Of a stretch of DNA of 64,000 nt, positions 46,948 through 54,947 are shown piece after piece. The translations under genes and the position numbers were made by a program. The DNA is from Sinomicrobium kalidii (GTDB taxonomy: Bacteria; Bacteroidota; Bacteroidia; Flavobacteriales; Flavobacteriaceae), in assembly GCF_021183825.1 (NCBI RefSeq), contig NZ_CP089211.1:2666001-2730000 (forward strand), given 5' to 3'. Positions within the stretch are counted from its first letter, which is position 1, and every line of letters starts with the position of its first letter. The notes beneath the pieces were generated by a model, which did not search any database, was not told the DNA's origin, and was given only the letters and a program-made list of their open reading frames with translations.

Positions 46948-48855
46948 ATGAAAAAGCGTTGTAAATATAAAGGAATGCCCATTGTTCTTTCCGTATTCCT
47001 GTGGGGATGCGTAAACAGTATCTATGATGCCCCGGAAACTACCTGTACGGAAGACGGGTTAAAGGCCAATGCCACTTTTTCCGAAATAAAACAGCTATAT
47101 AAGGGGGAGGTCATCCGTATAAAAAAAGACCTTGTAGTGGAAGGTTATGTGATCTCCAGTGACAAGGCGGGTAATTTTTACGGAACACTGCATCTCCAGG
47201 ATCGTCCGGAGCATCCCGAGGATGGATTCCAGATCGATGTGGATGTGAGGGACTATCACCTGTTTTATCCTGTAGGGAAGAAAATACTGATCCGGCTGAA
47301 AGGACTTTATCTGGGAAAATCAGGGGGAGCCATTAAGGCCGGCGGAGTGTTTACCTATGGCGGGAGTGCTCCTTCTGTGGGAAGGCTCCCGGCTTCACAG
47401 GTAAATGAGCATATTTTTGTATCCTGTGATCCGCCGGAGGAGATCGTCCCGGAAGTAGCTACCCCGGAAGCACTGAATGATACGATGGTAAATACACTGG
47501 TACGACTCAACGGGATGGAAGTTGCTCCGGAACATATCTGCCAGCCCTATGCCATAGCCGAAGAAAGCGGAACCGACAGGATATTGAGGAATTGTGAAGA
47601 TCAGGAGATAATACTGCAAAATAGCGGTTATGCCGATTTTCAATCCCGAATATTGCCTGAAGGAAACGGGACCGTCACGGGTGTGCTGGGTAAATCTGAT
47701 GACAACTACCAGCTGACTATCCGGGATACAAGTGATTTGAAACTGGCAGATGAGCGATGTGGAGGGCTTGTTTATTCGTGCGATTCGACGGGAGCAAATG
47801 TAACAGTGGCCTACATAAGAAAAATGTATAAGGGAAGAACCCTGGATGTTCCCGGAAATATGAAGATCAGGGCTACGGTAATATCCGACAGAAGTTATAA
47901 AAATATCGATGCTTTTTCTGCTGTGGTACAGGACAGTACAGCGGGAATTATTTGTGAGTTTACTTCGACACACCAACTGAACATTGGAGATAAAGTGGAG
48001 CTCTCCCTTTTAAATACGGTCCTTGAAGAGAAAAACGGTCTTCTGTACGTAGGGAATATTTCGCCTGAAAATGTGATATCCTCTGAATCAGGTCCCCGTC
48101 CGGAGCCGGAAAAAATATTACTTTCCGGAGACCTTGCCGCTTATGAAAATGAATTGGTCAGGATAGAGGGAGTACAATTTGAAATCCCCGGGTTGACTTA
48201 TTCGGGCACTCGAATACTTACGGATTGCAGAGAAACATTAAAATTATTCACCCGGGAAAAAGCGGTCTTTGCCGGTGAAACGGTGAGCAGCAAACAGGGA
48301 AATATAACCGGTATCGTATTCAAAAATGATGATGAGTACCGGTTGCGGATAAGGAATCCGAACGATGTCCGTTTTACGGAAGCCTATGAAGACTGCCTTG
48401 GCGGAACCAACCTGATGATCACTGAATATGTGGAGGGGTCAGGCTATAACAAGTATATGGAGGTGTATAATGCTGCCGATGTTGATATTGATTTGTCCGG
48501 TTATATGCTGGTACGGGATTATAATGGTGACGGAGATTTCGAAAGGTATGTGATGGAACTGTCCGGGCACATCGCTTCCGGGGAAATAGCGGTGTATGCC
48601 AACCCGAGGGCAGAAATATTCCAGGGGGAGATCAGGGATACGCATGGTAACGCTATTGGCTATAACGGCGATGACCAGGTAGTATTAATGAAAAACGGGA
48701 TCATCATTGACCATATCGGTATCCCCGGAGAGAACTGGGGAGCAGACAAGACCCTGCGGAGAAAAACTGATATCGCCAGGCCCAGTAGTGCTTATGATGA
48801 AAACGAATGGGAAATATATCCGCAGGACGATGTGAGCGGGTTGGGCATAAGATAG
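46948..48855 (+). CDS. Lipoprotein with two DUF5689 OB-fold-like domains and a lamin-tail domain
   Basis: 635 residues from the ATG at 46948, 2 bp after the TonB receptor stop. A lipoprotein signal ends in VFLWGC. The first DUF5689-like region (about 40-240: TFSEIKQLYKGEVIRIKKDL, GNFYGTLHLQD) is repeated at about 270-470 (TVAYIRKMYKGRTLDVPGNM, SAVVQDSTAGI). The end (about 490-620) is a lamin-tail domain: NLMITEYVEGSGYNKYMEVYN, DIDLSGYMLVRD, IASGEIAVYANP. In ExeM/NucH nucleases, lamin-tail and OB modules precede an EEP nuclease. Here that nuclease is a separate gene across the divergent promoter region. A nucleic-acid-binding surface role is inference. Confidence 0.88.
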   Translation: MKKRCKYKGMPIVLSVFLWGCVNSIYDAPETTCTEDGLKANATFSEIKQLYKGEVIRIKKDLVVEGYVISSDKAGNFYGTLHLQDRPEHPEDGFQIDVDVRDYHLFYPVGKKILIRLKGLYLGKSGGAIKAGGVFTYGGSAPSVGRLPASQVNEHIFVSCDPPEEIVPEVATPEALNDTMVNTLVRLNGMEVAPEHICQPYAIAEESGTDRILRNCEDQEIILQNSGYADFQSRILPEGNGTVTGVLGKSDDNYQLTIRDTSDLKLADERCGGLVYSCDSTGANVTVAYIRKMYKGRTLDVPGNMKIRATVISDRSYKNIDAFSAVVQDSTAGIICEFTSTHQLNIGDKVELSLLNTVLEEKNGLLYVGNISPENVISSESGPRPEPEKILLSGDLAAYENELVRIEGVQFEIPGLTYSGTRILTDCRETLKLFTREKAVFAGETVSSKQGNITGIVFKNDDEYRLRIRNPNDVRFTEAYEDCLGGTNLMITEYVEGSGYNKYMEVYNAADVDIDLSGYMLVRDYNGDGDFERYVMELSGHIASGEIAVYANPRAEIFQGEIRDTHGNAIGYNGDDQVVLMKNGIIIDHIGIPGENWGADKTLRRKTDIARPSSAYDENEWEIYPQDDVSGLGIR

Positions 48856-48971
48856 AAAAATAGTTTGTGGAGTTCTAAGGAGGAGAAAATCACCGGTTTA
48901 TTGGATAAACGAGTAAAAAATCAGTAATTTTATATGTATGAAATGGTATTTTTACCGAAAAGAAGAGAGGC

Positions 48972-49391
48972 GTGGTCACTGAAGAAAAACTGTTTAAAAA
49001 TATTCCGAGTGAAATAGGAGCTGCCTGGATGGTCATGTACTTATCTGAACAGCAATTTTCTCCCCTGCATATTAAAATACTGAAATCAAAAATTAATGTG
49101 AGTGATGAGGTGTTGTCCAAAATACTCAATATTGCTCCCAAAACCTTTATGAACTACAGAAAAGATGTATCTAATGTAAGAATGGATGTAAAGGAACATG
49201 TGGTGATGCTTTTGTCTTTGGCCAAACATGGTGTTGAGGTTTTCGGGAGTTCCGCAGACTTTAACAGCTGGCTTGAAATGCCGAATGTGTTTTTGGCGCA
49301 TAAAAAACCCCTTGATTTTTTAAACACAATAAATGGTATAAGGCTTATAGGAGATCGGCTCACTGCACTGGAATACGGAGATAATGTATAA
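48972..49391 (+). CDS. Xre/MbcA/ParS-type antitoxin of a RES system
   Basis: 139 residues read from a GTG; no in-frame ATG lies between it and the previous stop. The N-terminal half is helical with an HTH-like stretch (VSDEVLSKILNIAPKTFMNYRKD), as in Xre-like antitoxins. The C-terminal MbcA/ParS/Xre toxin-binding domain is recognisable (EHVVMLLSLAKHGVEVFGSSADFNSWLEMPN, then DFLNTINGIRLIGDRL). It is 6 bp before the RES toxin gene and precedes it, the standard order. It should neutralise the toxin and repress their shared promoter. Confidence 0.9.
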   Translation: MVTEEKLFKNIPSEIGAAWMVMYLSEQQFSPLHIKILKSKINVSDEVLSKILNIAPKTFMNYRKDVSNVRMDVKEHVVMLLSLAKHGVEVFGSSADFNSWLEMPNVFLAHKKPLDFLNTINGIRLIGDRLTALEYGDNV

Positions 49392-49397
49392 AACGGG

Positions 49398-49847
49398 ATG
49401 GAAGTCTTCAGAATTTCATCAGAAAAGTATGCTTTTTCCCTGCAGGCTTCCGGTGCGGCCAACAGATGGAACAAAGAGAACGAGTATGTTATTTATACGG
49501 CCGAGAGCAGGGCTTTGGCCACTTTGGAGTTGGTTGCCCATAGAAATACCTTAATGAAAGGATTGAGGTATAAACTGATGACCATTACACTTCCGGACGA
49601 TGCGAAGTACTACCGGGAGATAGATGAACTCAAATTTCCGGGAAGATGGAAAAGCATAGCCTGTTATTCACATCTTCAAAAAATGGGAAGTAACTGGTAT
49701 GCAGAACAGAAATCACTGGTTTTAAAAGTTCCTTCGGTTTTGGTAAGAAAAGAATATAATTATATAATTAATACAAGGCATCCGGATTTTAATGAAGTAT
49801 TTTTTGAAAATGTAGCGAACTATCATTGGGATGAAAGGTTACTATAG
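49398..49847 (+). CDS. RES-domain toxin (NAD+ phosphorylase family)
   Basis: 149 residues of the RES family, whose studied members degrade NAD+ and stop growth when the antitoxin is lost. The three family residues fit: Arg23 in GAANRWN, Glu44 in ALATLELVAH, and Ser113 in VPSVLVRKEYNYIINTRHPDF. The spacing matches MbcT-like toxins. The pair is complete and seems intact. It lies between the DUF5689 lipoprotein and a nitrilase-family gene, neither of which is related. Activity is inferred from the family. Confidence 0.91.
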   Translation: MEVFRISSEKYAFSLQASGAANRWNKENEYVIYTAESRALATLELVAHRNTLMKGLRYKLMTITLPDDAKYYREIDELKFPGRWKSIACYSHLQKMGSNWYAEQKSLVLKVPSVLVRKEYNYIINTRHPDFNEVFFENVANYHWDERLL

Positions 49848-49877
49848 TTTTCTTTCCAAAACAAAAAAATATACATT

Positions 49878-50651
49878 ATGAACCCGAATATAAAAACAGC
49901 ACTCATACAAACCCCGCTTATCTGGGAAGACCCCGGAGCAAACCGACAGGCATTGCGGAAAAAAATAGACAGCCTGGACAAAAATACCGATCTGGTTGTT
50001 CTCCCCGAAATGTTTACCTCCGGGTTTACCATGAAACCCGAACGGGTGGCCGAAACCATGGCGGGAGAAACCCTGAGCTGGATTAAGGAAACAGCCGTGA
50101 AAAATAATGTAGCCATTACAGGAAGTGTGGTAATTGCAGAGGACGGGAAATATTATAACCGTTTGCTGTTTACACATCCCGACGGGAAAGTAGAACACTA
50201 TGATAAAAAACATACGTTTACCCTGGCCGGCGAAAACAAGGTGTATCATACCGGGAAAGAACGCCTTGTGGTGGAATACAAGGGCTGGAAACTCTGCCCC
50301 CTGATATGTTATGACCTGCGCTTTCCCGTTTGGGCCAGAAATACCGATGCCTATGATGTGTTACTGTTTGTAGCCAACTGGCCGTTGCCGAGAATAAGCT
50401 CCTGGGACATCCTTTTACGGGCAAGGGCCGTGGAAAACCTGTGTTATTGCATAGGCGTAAACCGCATAGGCCGGGATCACAACGGGAATGAATATCCGGG
50501 GCACTCCGCTGTTTACGGAGTGTTGGGAGAGCAGCTTGCATTTTCGGAAAAAGAAGAAATCATTTATACTACGCTGGAGCGGGACAAAATCACCCATTAC
50601 CGGAATAAACTTCAGTTCCTGGAAGACAGGGATGAATTTATACTGAAATAA
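49878..50651 (+). CDS. Nitrilase-family amidohydrolase (omega-amidase-like)
   Basis: 257 residues with the Glu-Lys-Cys triad of the nitrilase superfamily: Glu44 in VLPEMFTSGF, Lys110 or Lys111 in HYDKKHTF, and Cys144 in CPLICYDLRFP. The sequence SGFTMKPE and the NWPLPRISSWDILLRARAVEN segment resemble YafV, a 2-oxoglutaramate amidase. It would hydrolyse a short-chain monoamide in the cytoplasm. It converges on an Ig-like lipoprotein gene with 12 bp between the stops. Confidence 0.9.
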   Translation: MNPNIKTALIQTPLIWEDPGANRQALRKKIDSLDKNTDLVVLPEMFTSGFTMKPERVAETMAGETLSWIKETAVKNNVAITGSVVIAEDGKYYNRLLFTHPDGKVEHYDKKHTFTLAGENKVYHTGKERLVVEYKGWKLCPLICYDLRFPVWARNTDAYDVLLFVANWPLPRISSWDILLRARAVENLCYCIGVNRIGRDHNGNEYPGHSAVYGVLGEQLAFSEKEEIIYTTLERDKITHYRNKLQFLEDRDEFILK

Positions 50652-50663
50652 GGAAAAAGCAGC

Positions 50664-52340
50664 CTATTCCTCACCATTCGGAATACTGTCCTTCGGAGCA
50701 GTTTCGGGAGCAGGAGGTGTGGGGTCGCGTAATATGAATTCCTGTTCCATGTCCCAATTGGCCTTGATGTCAAGCACATCCGGAAAATGGCTCACCCTTT
50801 CCGGCTGGATCTTGTCCAGGTAACTCCCGGTATCCCATTTCCCGTTACCATTATCGTCATAAATGACCCGCAGGAGATATTTCCCCGGATTGAGGGTGTT
50901 AAAATCGTAATATTCCTGTGCTTCACCAGCATAAACCGTATGCTTCACTTCCCCTTTTTCGGTAGTCAGTTGAATAATTATCGGGAACGATTCCACATTA
51001 CGGAGGGTGACCCTGAGATTGCCGTAATCGGCCAGGCTTTTGGTGTTCAGTGCATAGCTGAGGGTGTCGTTGTGTTCTCCGAACATGTCTTTAATAGCAT
51101 CGGGAAGCAGGGTTACCTGGTATTTTTGATTGGGGAGGACTTCCCAGTTCAGACGAACCAGATTTTTCTTTTGGTCGATTTCCGGGGTAAAGTCCACAGG
51201 AAGGGAATCTTTGTCCAGTACCGATATTCTTTCCTTGGTTACCCCGGTTATGGGGGTATTGGAGCCTATGGAGAACGGCTCCCCGGACGATAAGCCTCCT
51301 TTTTGTGGTGTCGAAAGCGTTAGCGTATCATTGTAAAGTTCCTTGATCCTTACCGTAAAAGTGTCCCGGACCTTGACCACCGGATTCGTTATTTTGAAAA
51401 CCAGGGAATCTGCCTGTATTCCGGTAAACCAGTAATGCAGGGTGTCTTTTTCCTTGTCTTCAATGATCCGGTATTTGTAATCCGGCGGAGGTGTGGGATG
51501 GAGCAAATCTATATTTATACTGTCCCCGTTGCCTTCATAGCCGAAAATGATCCTGTTCCTGGCTGCAAGTACCGGGCGCGCCGTACGGTAATACGATTTG
51601 TCTTTAAACAGGTTGAGGCGGTAAACCGAATCGGTGGGGACTTCTATGAAATCACTTATGAATGCTATTTTATCGGTCTTTGGAGCATAAGTATTTGTTC
51701 CCGAATTGTCTTTCAGCCCGATAAGCATGTACTTACCTGCCTTGATGTTGGATACCTGAAAAGTGCTGGAACTGTCCAGCGTATTCGTAATATAAGTGGG
51801 GAGTTCCTTATAAACAATGGAATCGGTATAGGTAGAATCAATTCTGTAGAGCAATACGGAAACAAAATCATCCGGTTTTTTCCGGATGGCATCCGTTACA
51901 TAGCCGTTTACGGTCAGGGAATCTACATAGTCGCCGGTAGAAAATACATATTTGAAAAAAGAATACGGATTTTCTTCGTTGTTGTCCACAATACTCTGTC
52001 CGAAGTTAAACACATAGGTGGTATTCTCTTTCAGCGTATCACTGATCTTTATATCTATATACTTGCTGGCATTCCCCTGGGGCATGATCTGGGGGGTGGT
52101 TTTCATGGGCGGGGAAACGATGAGTTGTTTCTGAAGGTCCTTGAGTTTTATGAATTCGTCAAAATAGATCCGGATCCTGTCGGCATCAAAGTTAGTACTG
52201 GAAGTATCGGGTTCTGCATAAAGCATTTTCGGAGGGGTAACATCCTTTTCACCCCCCGTGGGAGTCCCTCTTCTGGCACAATTCAACAGCGTCAGGAAAA
52301 GTAACAAGAACAATCCTGTATTTATAGCCTTTGCTCTCAT
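50664..52340 (-). CDS. Lipoprotein with SbsA-type Ig-like domain
   Basis: 558 residues. The lipoprotein signal ends at LTLLNCARRG, followed by TPTGGEKDVTPPKML, a very common opening of Bacteroidota Ig-like lipoproteins. Residues of about 35-125 are an SbsA/Big_5 Ig-like domain (TNFDADRIRIYFDEFIKLKDL, NTTYVFNFGQSIVDNNE). Beta-sandwich units follow, including a carboxypeptidase-like repeat near 440 (PGKYLLRVIYDDNGNGKWDTG, with a Ca-binding-like Asp loop). The C-terminus is Pro-rich and acidic. No enzymatic motif. It is probably anchored in the outer membrane; its role is unknown. Confidence 0.85.
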   Translation of the reverse strand: MRAKAINTGLFLLLFLTLLNCARRGTPTGGEKDVTPPKMLYAEPDTSSTNFDADRIRIYFDEFIKLKDLQKQLIVSPPMKTTPQIMPQGNASKYIDIKISDTLKENTTYVFNFGQSIVDNNEENPYSFFKYVFSTGDYVDSLTVNGYVTDAIRKKPDDFVSVLLYRIDSTYTDSIVYKELPTYITNTLDSSSTFQVSNIKAGKYMLIGLKDNSGTNTYAPKTDKIAFISDFIEVPTDSVYRLNLFKDKSYYRTARPVLAARNRIIFGYEGNGDSINIDLLHPTPPPDYKYRIIEDKEKDTLHYWFTGIQADSLVFKITNPVVKVRDTFTVRIKELYNDTLTLSTPQKGGLSSGEPFSIGSNTPITGVTKERISVLDKDSLPVDFTPEIDQKKNLVRLNWEVLPNQKYQVTLLPDAIKDMFGEHNDTLSYALNTKSLADYGNLRVTLRNVESFPIIIQLTTEKGEVKHTVYAGEAQEYYDFNTLNPGKYLLRVIYDDNGNGKWDTGSYLDKIQPERVSHFPDVLDIKANWDMEQEFILRDPTPPAPETAPKDSIPNGEE

Positions 52341-52389
52341 GCAGATATACGTGTTTACGGTCTGACAAAGTAACGATTATTTTTAATAA

Positions 52390-53082
52390 TTACAGCGTGA
52401 CGGCCATGGTAGCAATACTTACTTTAACATTTCCGTGTTTTTGAAGTGCCCGGACACAGTGTTCCAGTGTAGCCCCTGTAGTCACTATATCATCTACCAG
52501 CAGGATATGACAGGGAGGTAGTTGCAGGTTTTGCTGTGTGTCGAAGCTGCTGTGCGCTTTCCACCGGGCAGGTCGCCCCTTGAAAGTTTGTGTGGGGGTA
52601 TGGGTTGTTTTCACAAGGATATCATCACGGCAGGCCACCTGCAGGGCATCGGCAATACACCGGGCAAAACCGGAAACCTGGTTGTACCCTCTTTTTCGCT
52701 GTTTTTTGGGGTGCAGGGGAACGGGAACTACCATATCAACTTTTTCGAGGAGGCTTTCCCTGAGACAGGTACCGTACCACTTTCCAAGGAACGTGCCGAT
52801 TTCCTGCCGCCCTTTATATTTCAGGTGGTGGATAAGTTGCCTTACAATCCCCTTTTTCCGGAAGATGAGAAATGCGGCGGCAAATTCAACCTTCACCCTT
52901 CCGTAAAATATTTTTTCCACCGGATTTCCGCGGGTGACATGATAATCCGTTACCGGAAGCTGGTGCCTGCATGCAGTACAGAGGGTGTTTTCATTGGGAG
53001 ACAAACAGGCGGTACACCCCGGACATGTTTCGGGAAACAGCAAATTGTATATATCGCTGAGAATGCGAACGGGCAGTGCCAA
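52390..53082 (-). CDS. comF: ComF family phosphoribosyltransferase-like protein
   Basis: 230 residues. The N-terminus has a zinc-finger-like pattern CPGCTACLSPNENTLCTAC (about 19-37). The C-terminal half is a type I phosphoribosyltransferase domain with the PRPP-binding loop LLVDDIVTTGATLEHC near 194-209. ComF proteins are linked to DNA uptake in naturally competent bacteria; in others the role is unclear. It has its own -7 box 20 bp upstream and is divergent from glyS. A gene for DNA uptake near a secreted nuclease locus is notable but may be coincidence. Confidence 0.92.
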   Translation of the reverse strand: MALPVRILSDIYNLLFPETCPGCTACLSPNENTLCTACRHQLPVTDYHVTRGNPVEKIFYGRVKVEFAAAFLIFRKKGIVRQLIHHLKYKGRQEIGTFLGKWYGTCLRESLLEKVDMVVPVPLHPKKQRKRGYNQVSGFARCIADALQVACRDDILVKTTHTPTQTFKGRPARWKAHSSFDTQQNLQLPPCHILLVDDIVTTGATLEHCVRALQKHGNVKVSIATMAVTL

Positions 53083-53101
53083 AATTCAGGATTTTATTGT
53101 T

Positions 53102-53109
53102 CAAATGTA
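53102..53109 (-). promoter_or_regulatory. Putative -7 box for comF
   Basis: On the minus strand this is TACATTTG, a match to TAnnTTTG, 20 bp before the ATG. The leader would be about 12-15 nt. Confidence 0.6.
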
Positions 53110-53257
53110 AGGATTATAAAGAAAAGATACACAGTTACAAAGCACGGTACGGGGCATCGGATAAAATATTTCCGGATCATTACGGGTTGTAACAAAAAAT
53201 AATGGAAAAACGGTCTTTTTTTCCGGTAGAATACCTTATTTTTCGCAGCTAAAAATC

Positions 53258-53265
53258 TATTTTTG
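53258..53265 (+). promoter_or_regulatory. Putative -7 box for glyS, almost touching the start codon
   Basis: TATTTTTG fits TAnnTTTG and ends 4 bp before the glyS ATG at 53270. Transcription would start at or just after the ATG, so the mRNA would be leaderless if this is the promoter. Confidence 0.5.
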
Positions 53266-53269
53266 CGAC

Positions 53270-54832
53270 ATGGCAAATCAAGACGAGCATTTCAAGAAAG
53301 TAATATCACACGCAAAGGAATACGGTTATATATTCCCTTCAAGCGAAATATACGACGGTTTAAGTGCAGTGTATGACTATGCACAGAACGGTGCGGAACT
53401 CAAGAAGAACATTCGCGAATACTGGTGGAAGGCCATGGTACAAATGCACGAAAATATTGTGGGGATAGATGCCGCAATATTCATGCATCCCACGACCTGG
53501 AAAGCTTCCGGTCACGTTGATGCCTTTAACGATCCGCTTATCGATAACAAGGATTCGAAGAAGCGATACAGGGCAGATGTACTGGTAGAAGATTATGTGG
53601 CCAGGATAGAAGCCAAAATAGAGAAGGAAGTGGCCAAGGCGAAAAAACGCTTCGGAGATGCTTTTGATAAGGAGCAGTTCCTGGCTACTAACGGAAGAGT
53701 GAAGGATTACCGGGAAAAAGCCGATGCGATCCTCAAACGTCTCGGAAGGTCACTGGAAAACGAAGACCTGGCCGATGTAAAGGCTTTGATCGAGGAACTG
53801 GATATTGCAGATCCCGAGACCGGGTCGAAAAACTGGACCGATGTTAAACAGTTTAACCTGATGTTCGGCACCAAACTGGGAGCTTCTGCAGACAGCGCCA
53901 TGGACCTTTATCTCCGGCCGGAAACCGCACAGGGGATTTTTGTGAATTTCCTCAACGTACAGAAGACCGGAAGAATGAAAATACCTTTCGGGATAGCACA
54001 GACCGGAAAAGCATTCCGGAACGAGATCGTGGCACGCCAGTTTATTTTCCGCCAGCGGGAGTTCGAACAAATGGAGATGCAGTTCTTTGTACGGCCCGGA
54101 GAGCAAAAGGAATGGTATGAAAAGTGGAAGGAAACGCGATTAAAATGGCACCTTTCCCTGGGAATGGGCGAAGATAATTACCGTTTTCACGACCATGAAA
54201 AACTGGCGCATTACGCTGATGCCGCCACAGATATTGAATTCAGGTTCCCCTTCGGGTTCAAGGAGCTGGAAGGCATTCACTCCCGCACCGATTTTGACCT
54301 CGGCAAACACGAGGAATACTCCGGTAAGAAGTTACAATATTTTGATCCCGAACTGAACGAGAGCTATGTGCCCTATGTCATAGAAACTTCCATCGGGCTG
54401 GACCGTATGTTCCTTGCCGTGTTCTCCAATGCCCTGCAGGATGAAGTACTGGAAAACGGAACTACGAGAACCGTATTAAAGATCCCTGCCGTACTGGCAC
54501 CTTATAAAGCGGCCGTATTGCCCCTGGTGAAAAAAGACGGCCTTCCGGAGATAGCCCGCAAAATTATTGATGACCTGAAGTGGGACTTTATGGTGAAATA
54601 TGATGACAAAGACGCTGTGGGCCGGAGATACAGGAGGCAGGATGCCGCAGGAACACCGTTCTGTATTACGGTAGATCACCAGACTTTGGAGGACAATACC
54701 GTAACCATCCGTCACCGGGATACCATGGATCAGCAACGGGTGGCCATTGATGATCTTAAAGGAATTATCCTTAAAGAAATAGATATGCGTACCTGGCTGA
54801 TGCGGATGAACCAGGTCGTAAACAAGGTGTAA
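53270..54832 (+). CDS. glyS: Glycine--tRNA ligase
   Basis: A 520-residue dimeric, eukaryote-like class II synthetase that charges tRNA-Gly. The N-terminus FKKVISHAKEYGYIFPSSEIYDGLSA is family-typical and fixes the start. Motif 1 lies near YLRPETAQGIFVNFLN, motif 2 in IFRQREFEQMEMQFFV, and motif 3 in ETSIGLDRMFLAVF. The C-terminal anticodon-binding domain has APYKAAVLPLVKKDGLPE. Length and domains are complete. A long-stem terminator follows. The gene is monocistronic here, divergent from comF and convergent with the oxidoreductase. Confidence 0.97.
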   Translation: MANQDEHFKKVISHAKEYGYIFPSSEIYDGLSAVYDYAQNGAELKKNIREYWWKAMVQMHENIVGIDAAIFMHPTTWKASGHVDAFNDPLIDNKDSKKRYRADVLVEDYVARIEAKIEKEVAKAKKRFGDAFDKEQFLATNGRVKDYREKADAILKRLGRSLENEDLADVKALIEELDIADPETGSKNWTDVKQFNLMFGTKLGASADSAMDLYLRPETAQGIFVNFLNVQKTGRMKIPFGIAQTGKAFRNEIVARQFIFRQREFEQMEMQFFVRPGEQKEWYEKWKETRLKWHLSLGMGEDNYRFHDHEKLAHYADAATDIEFRFPFGFKELEGIHSRTDFDLGKHEEYSGKKLQYFDPELNESYVPYVIETSIGLDRMFLAVFSNALQDEVLENGTTRTVLKIPAVLAPYKAAVLPLVKKDGLPEIARKIIDDLKWDFMVKYDDKDAVGRRYRRQDAAGTPFCITVDHQTLEDNTVTIRHRDTMDQQRVAIDDLKGIILKEIDMRTWLMRMNQVVNKV

Positions 54833-54873
54833 TTTACCGTAAATTATCCTTACGTAGAGAACAAACTAAAAAA

Positions 54874-54917
54874 AGCGGAACCGTGGAATTTTAATACTGT
54901 TGTTTCCCGGTTCCGCT
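54874..54917. terminator. Bidirectional terminator between glyS and the oxidoreductase gene
   Basis: AGCGGAACCG (54874-54883) pairs perfectly with CGGTTCCGCT (54908-54917) across 24 nt. On the minus strand the stem runs into seven Ts; on the plus strand into CTTTTGG. Confidence 0.8.
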
Positions 54918-54947
54918 CTTTTGGCAGTAATAAGTCTGTTTGGTTTA

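Noticed and set aside
41794-49847. Mobile element or defence island
   Set aside because: TssD pair, TonB locus and RES/Xre genes cluster, but there is no integrase, transposase, att-like repeat or obvious base-composition change.
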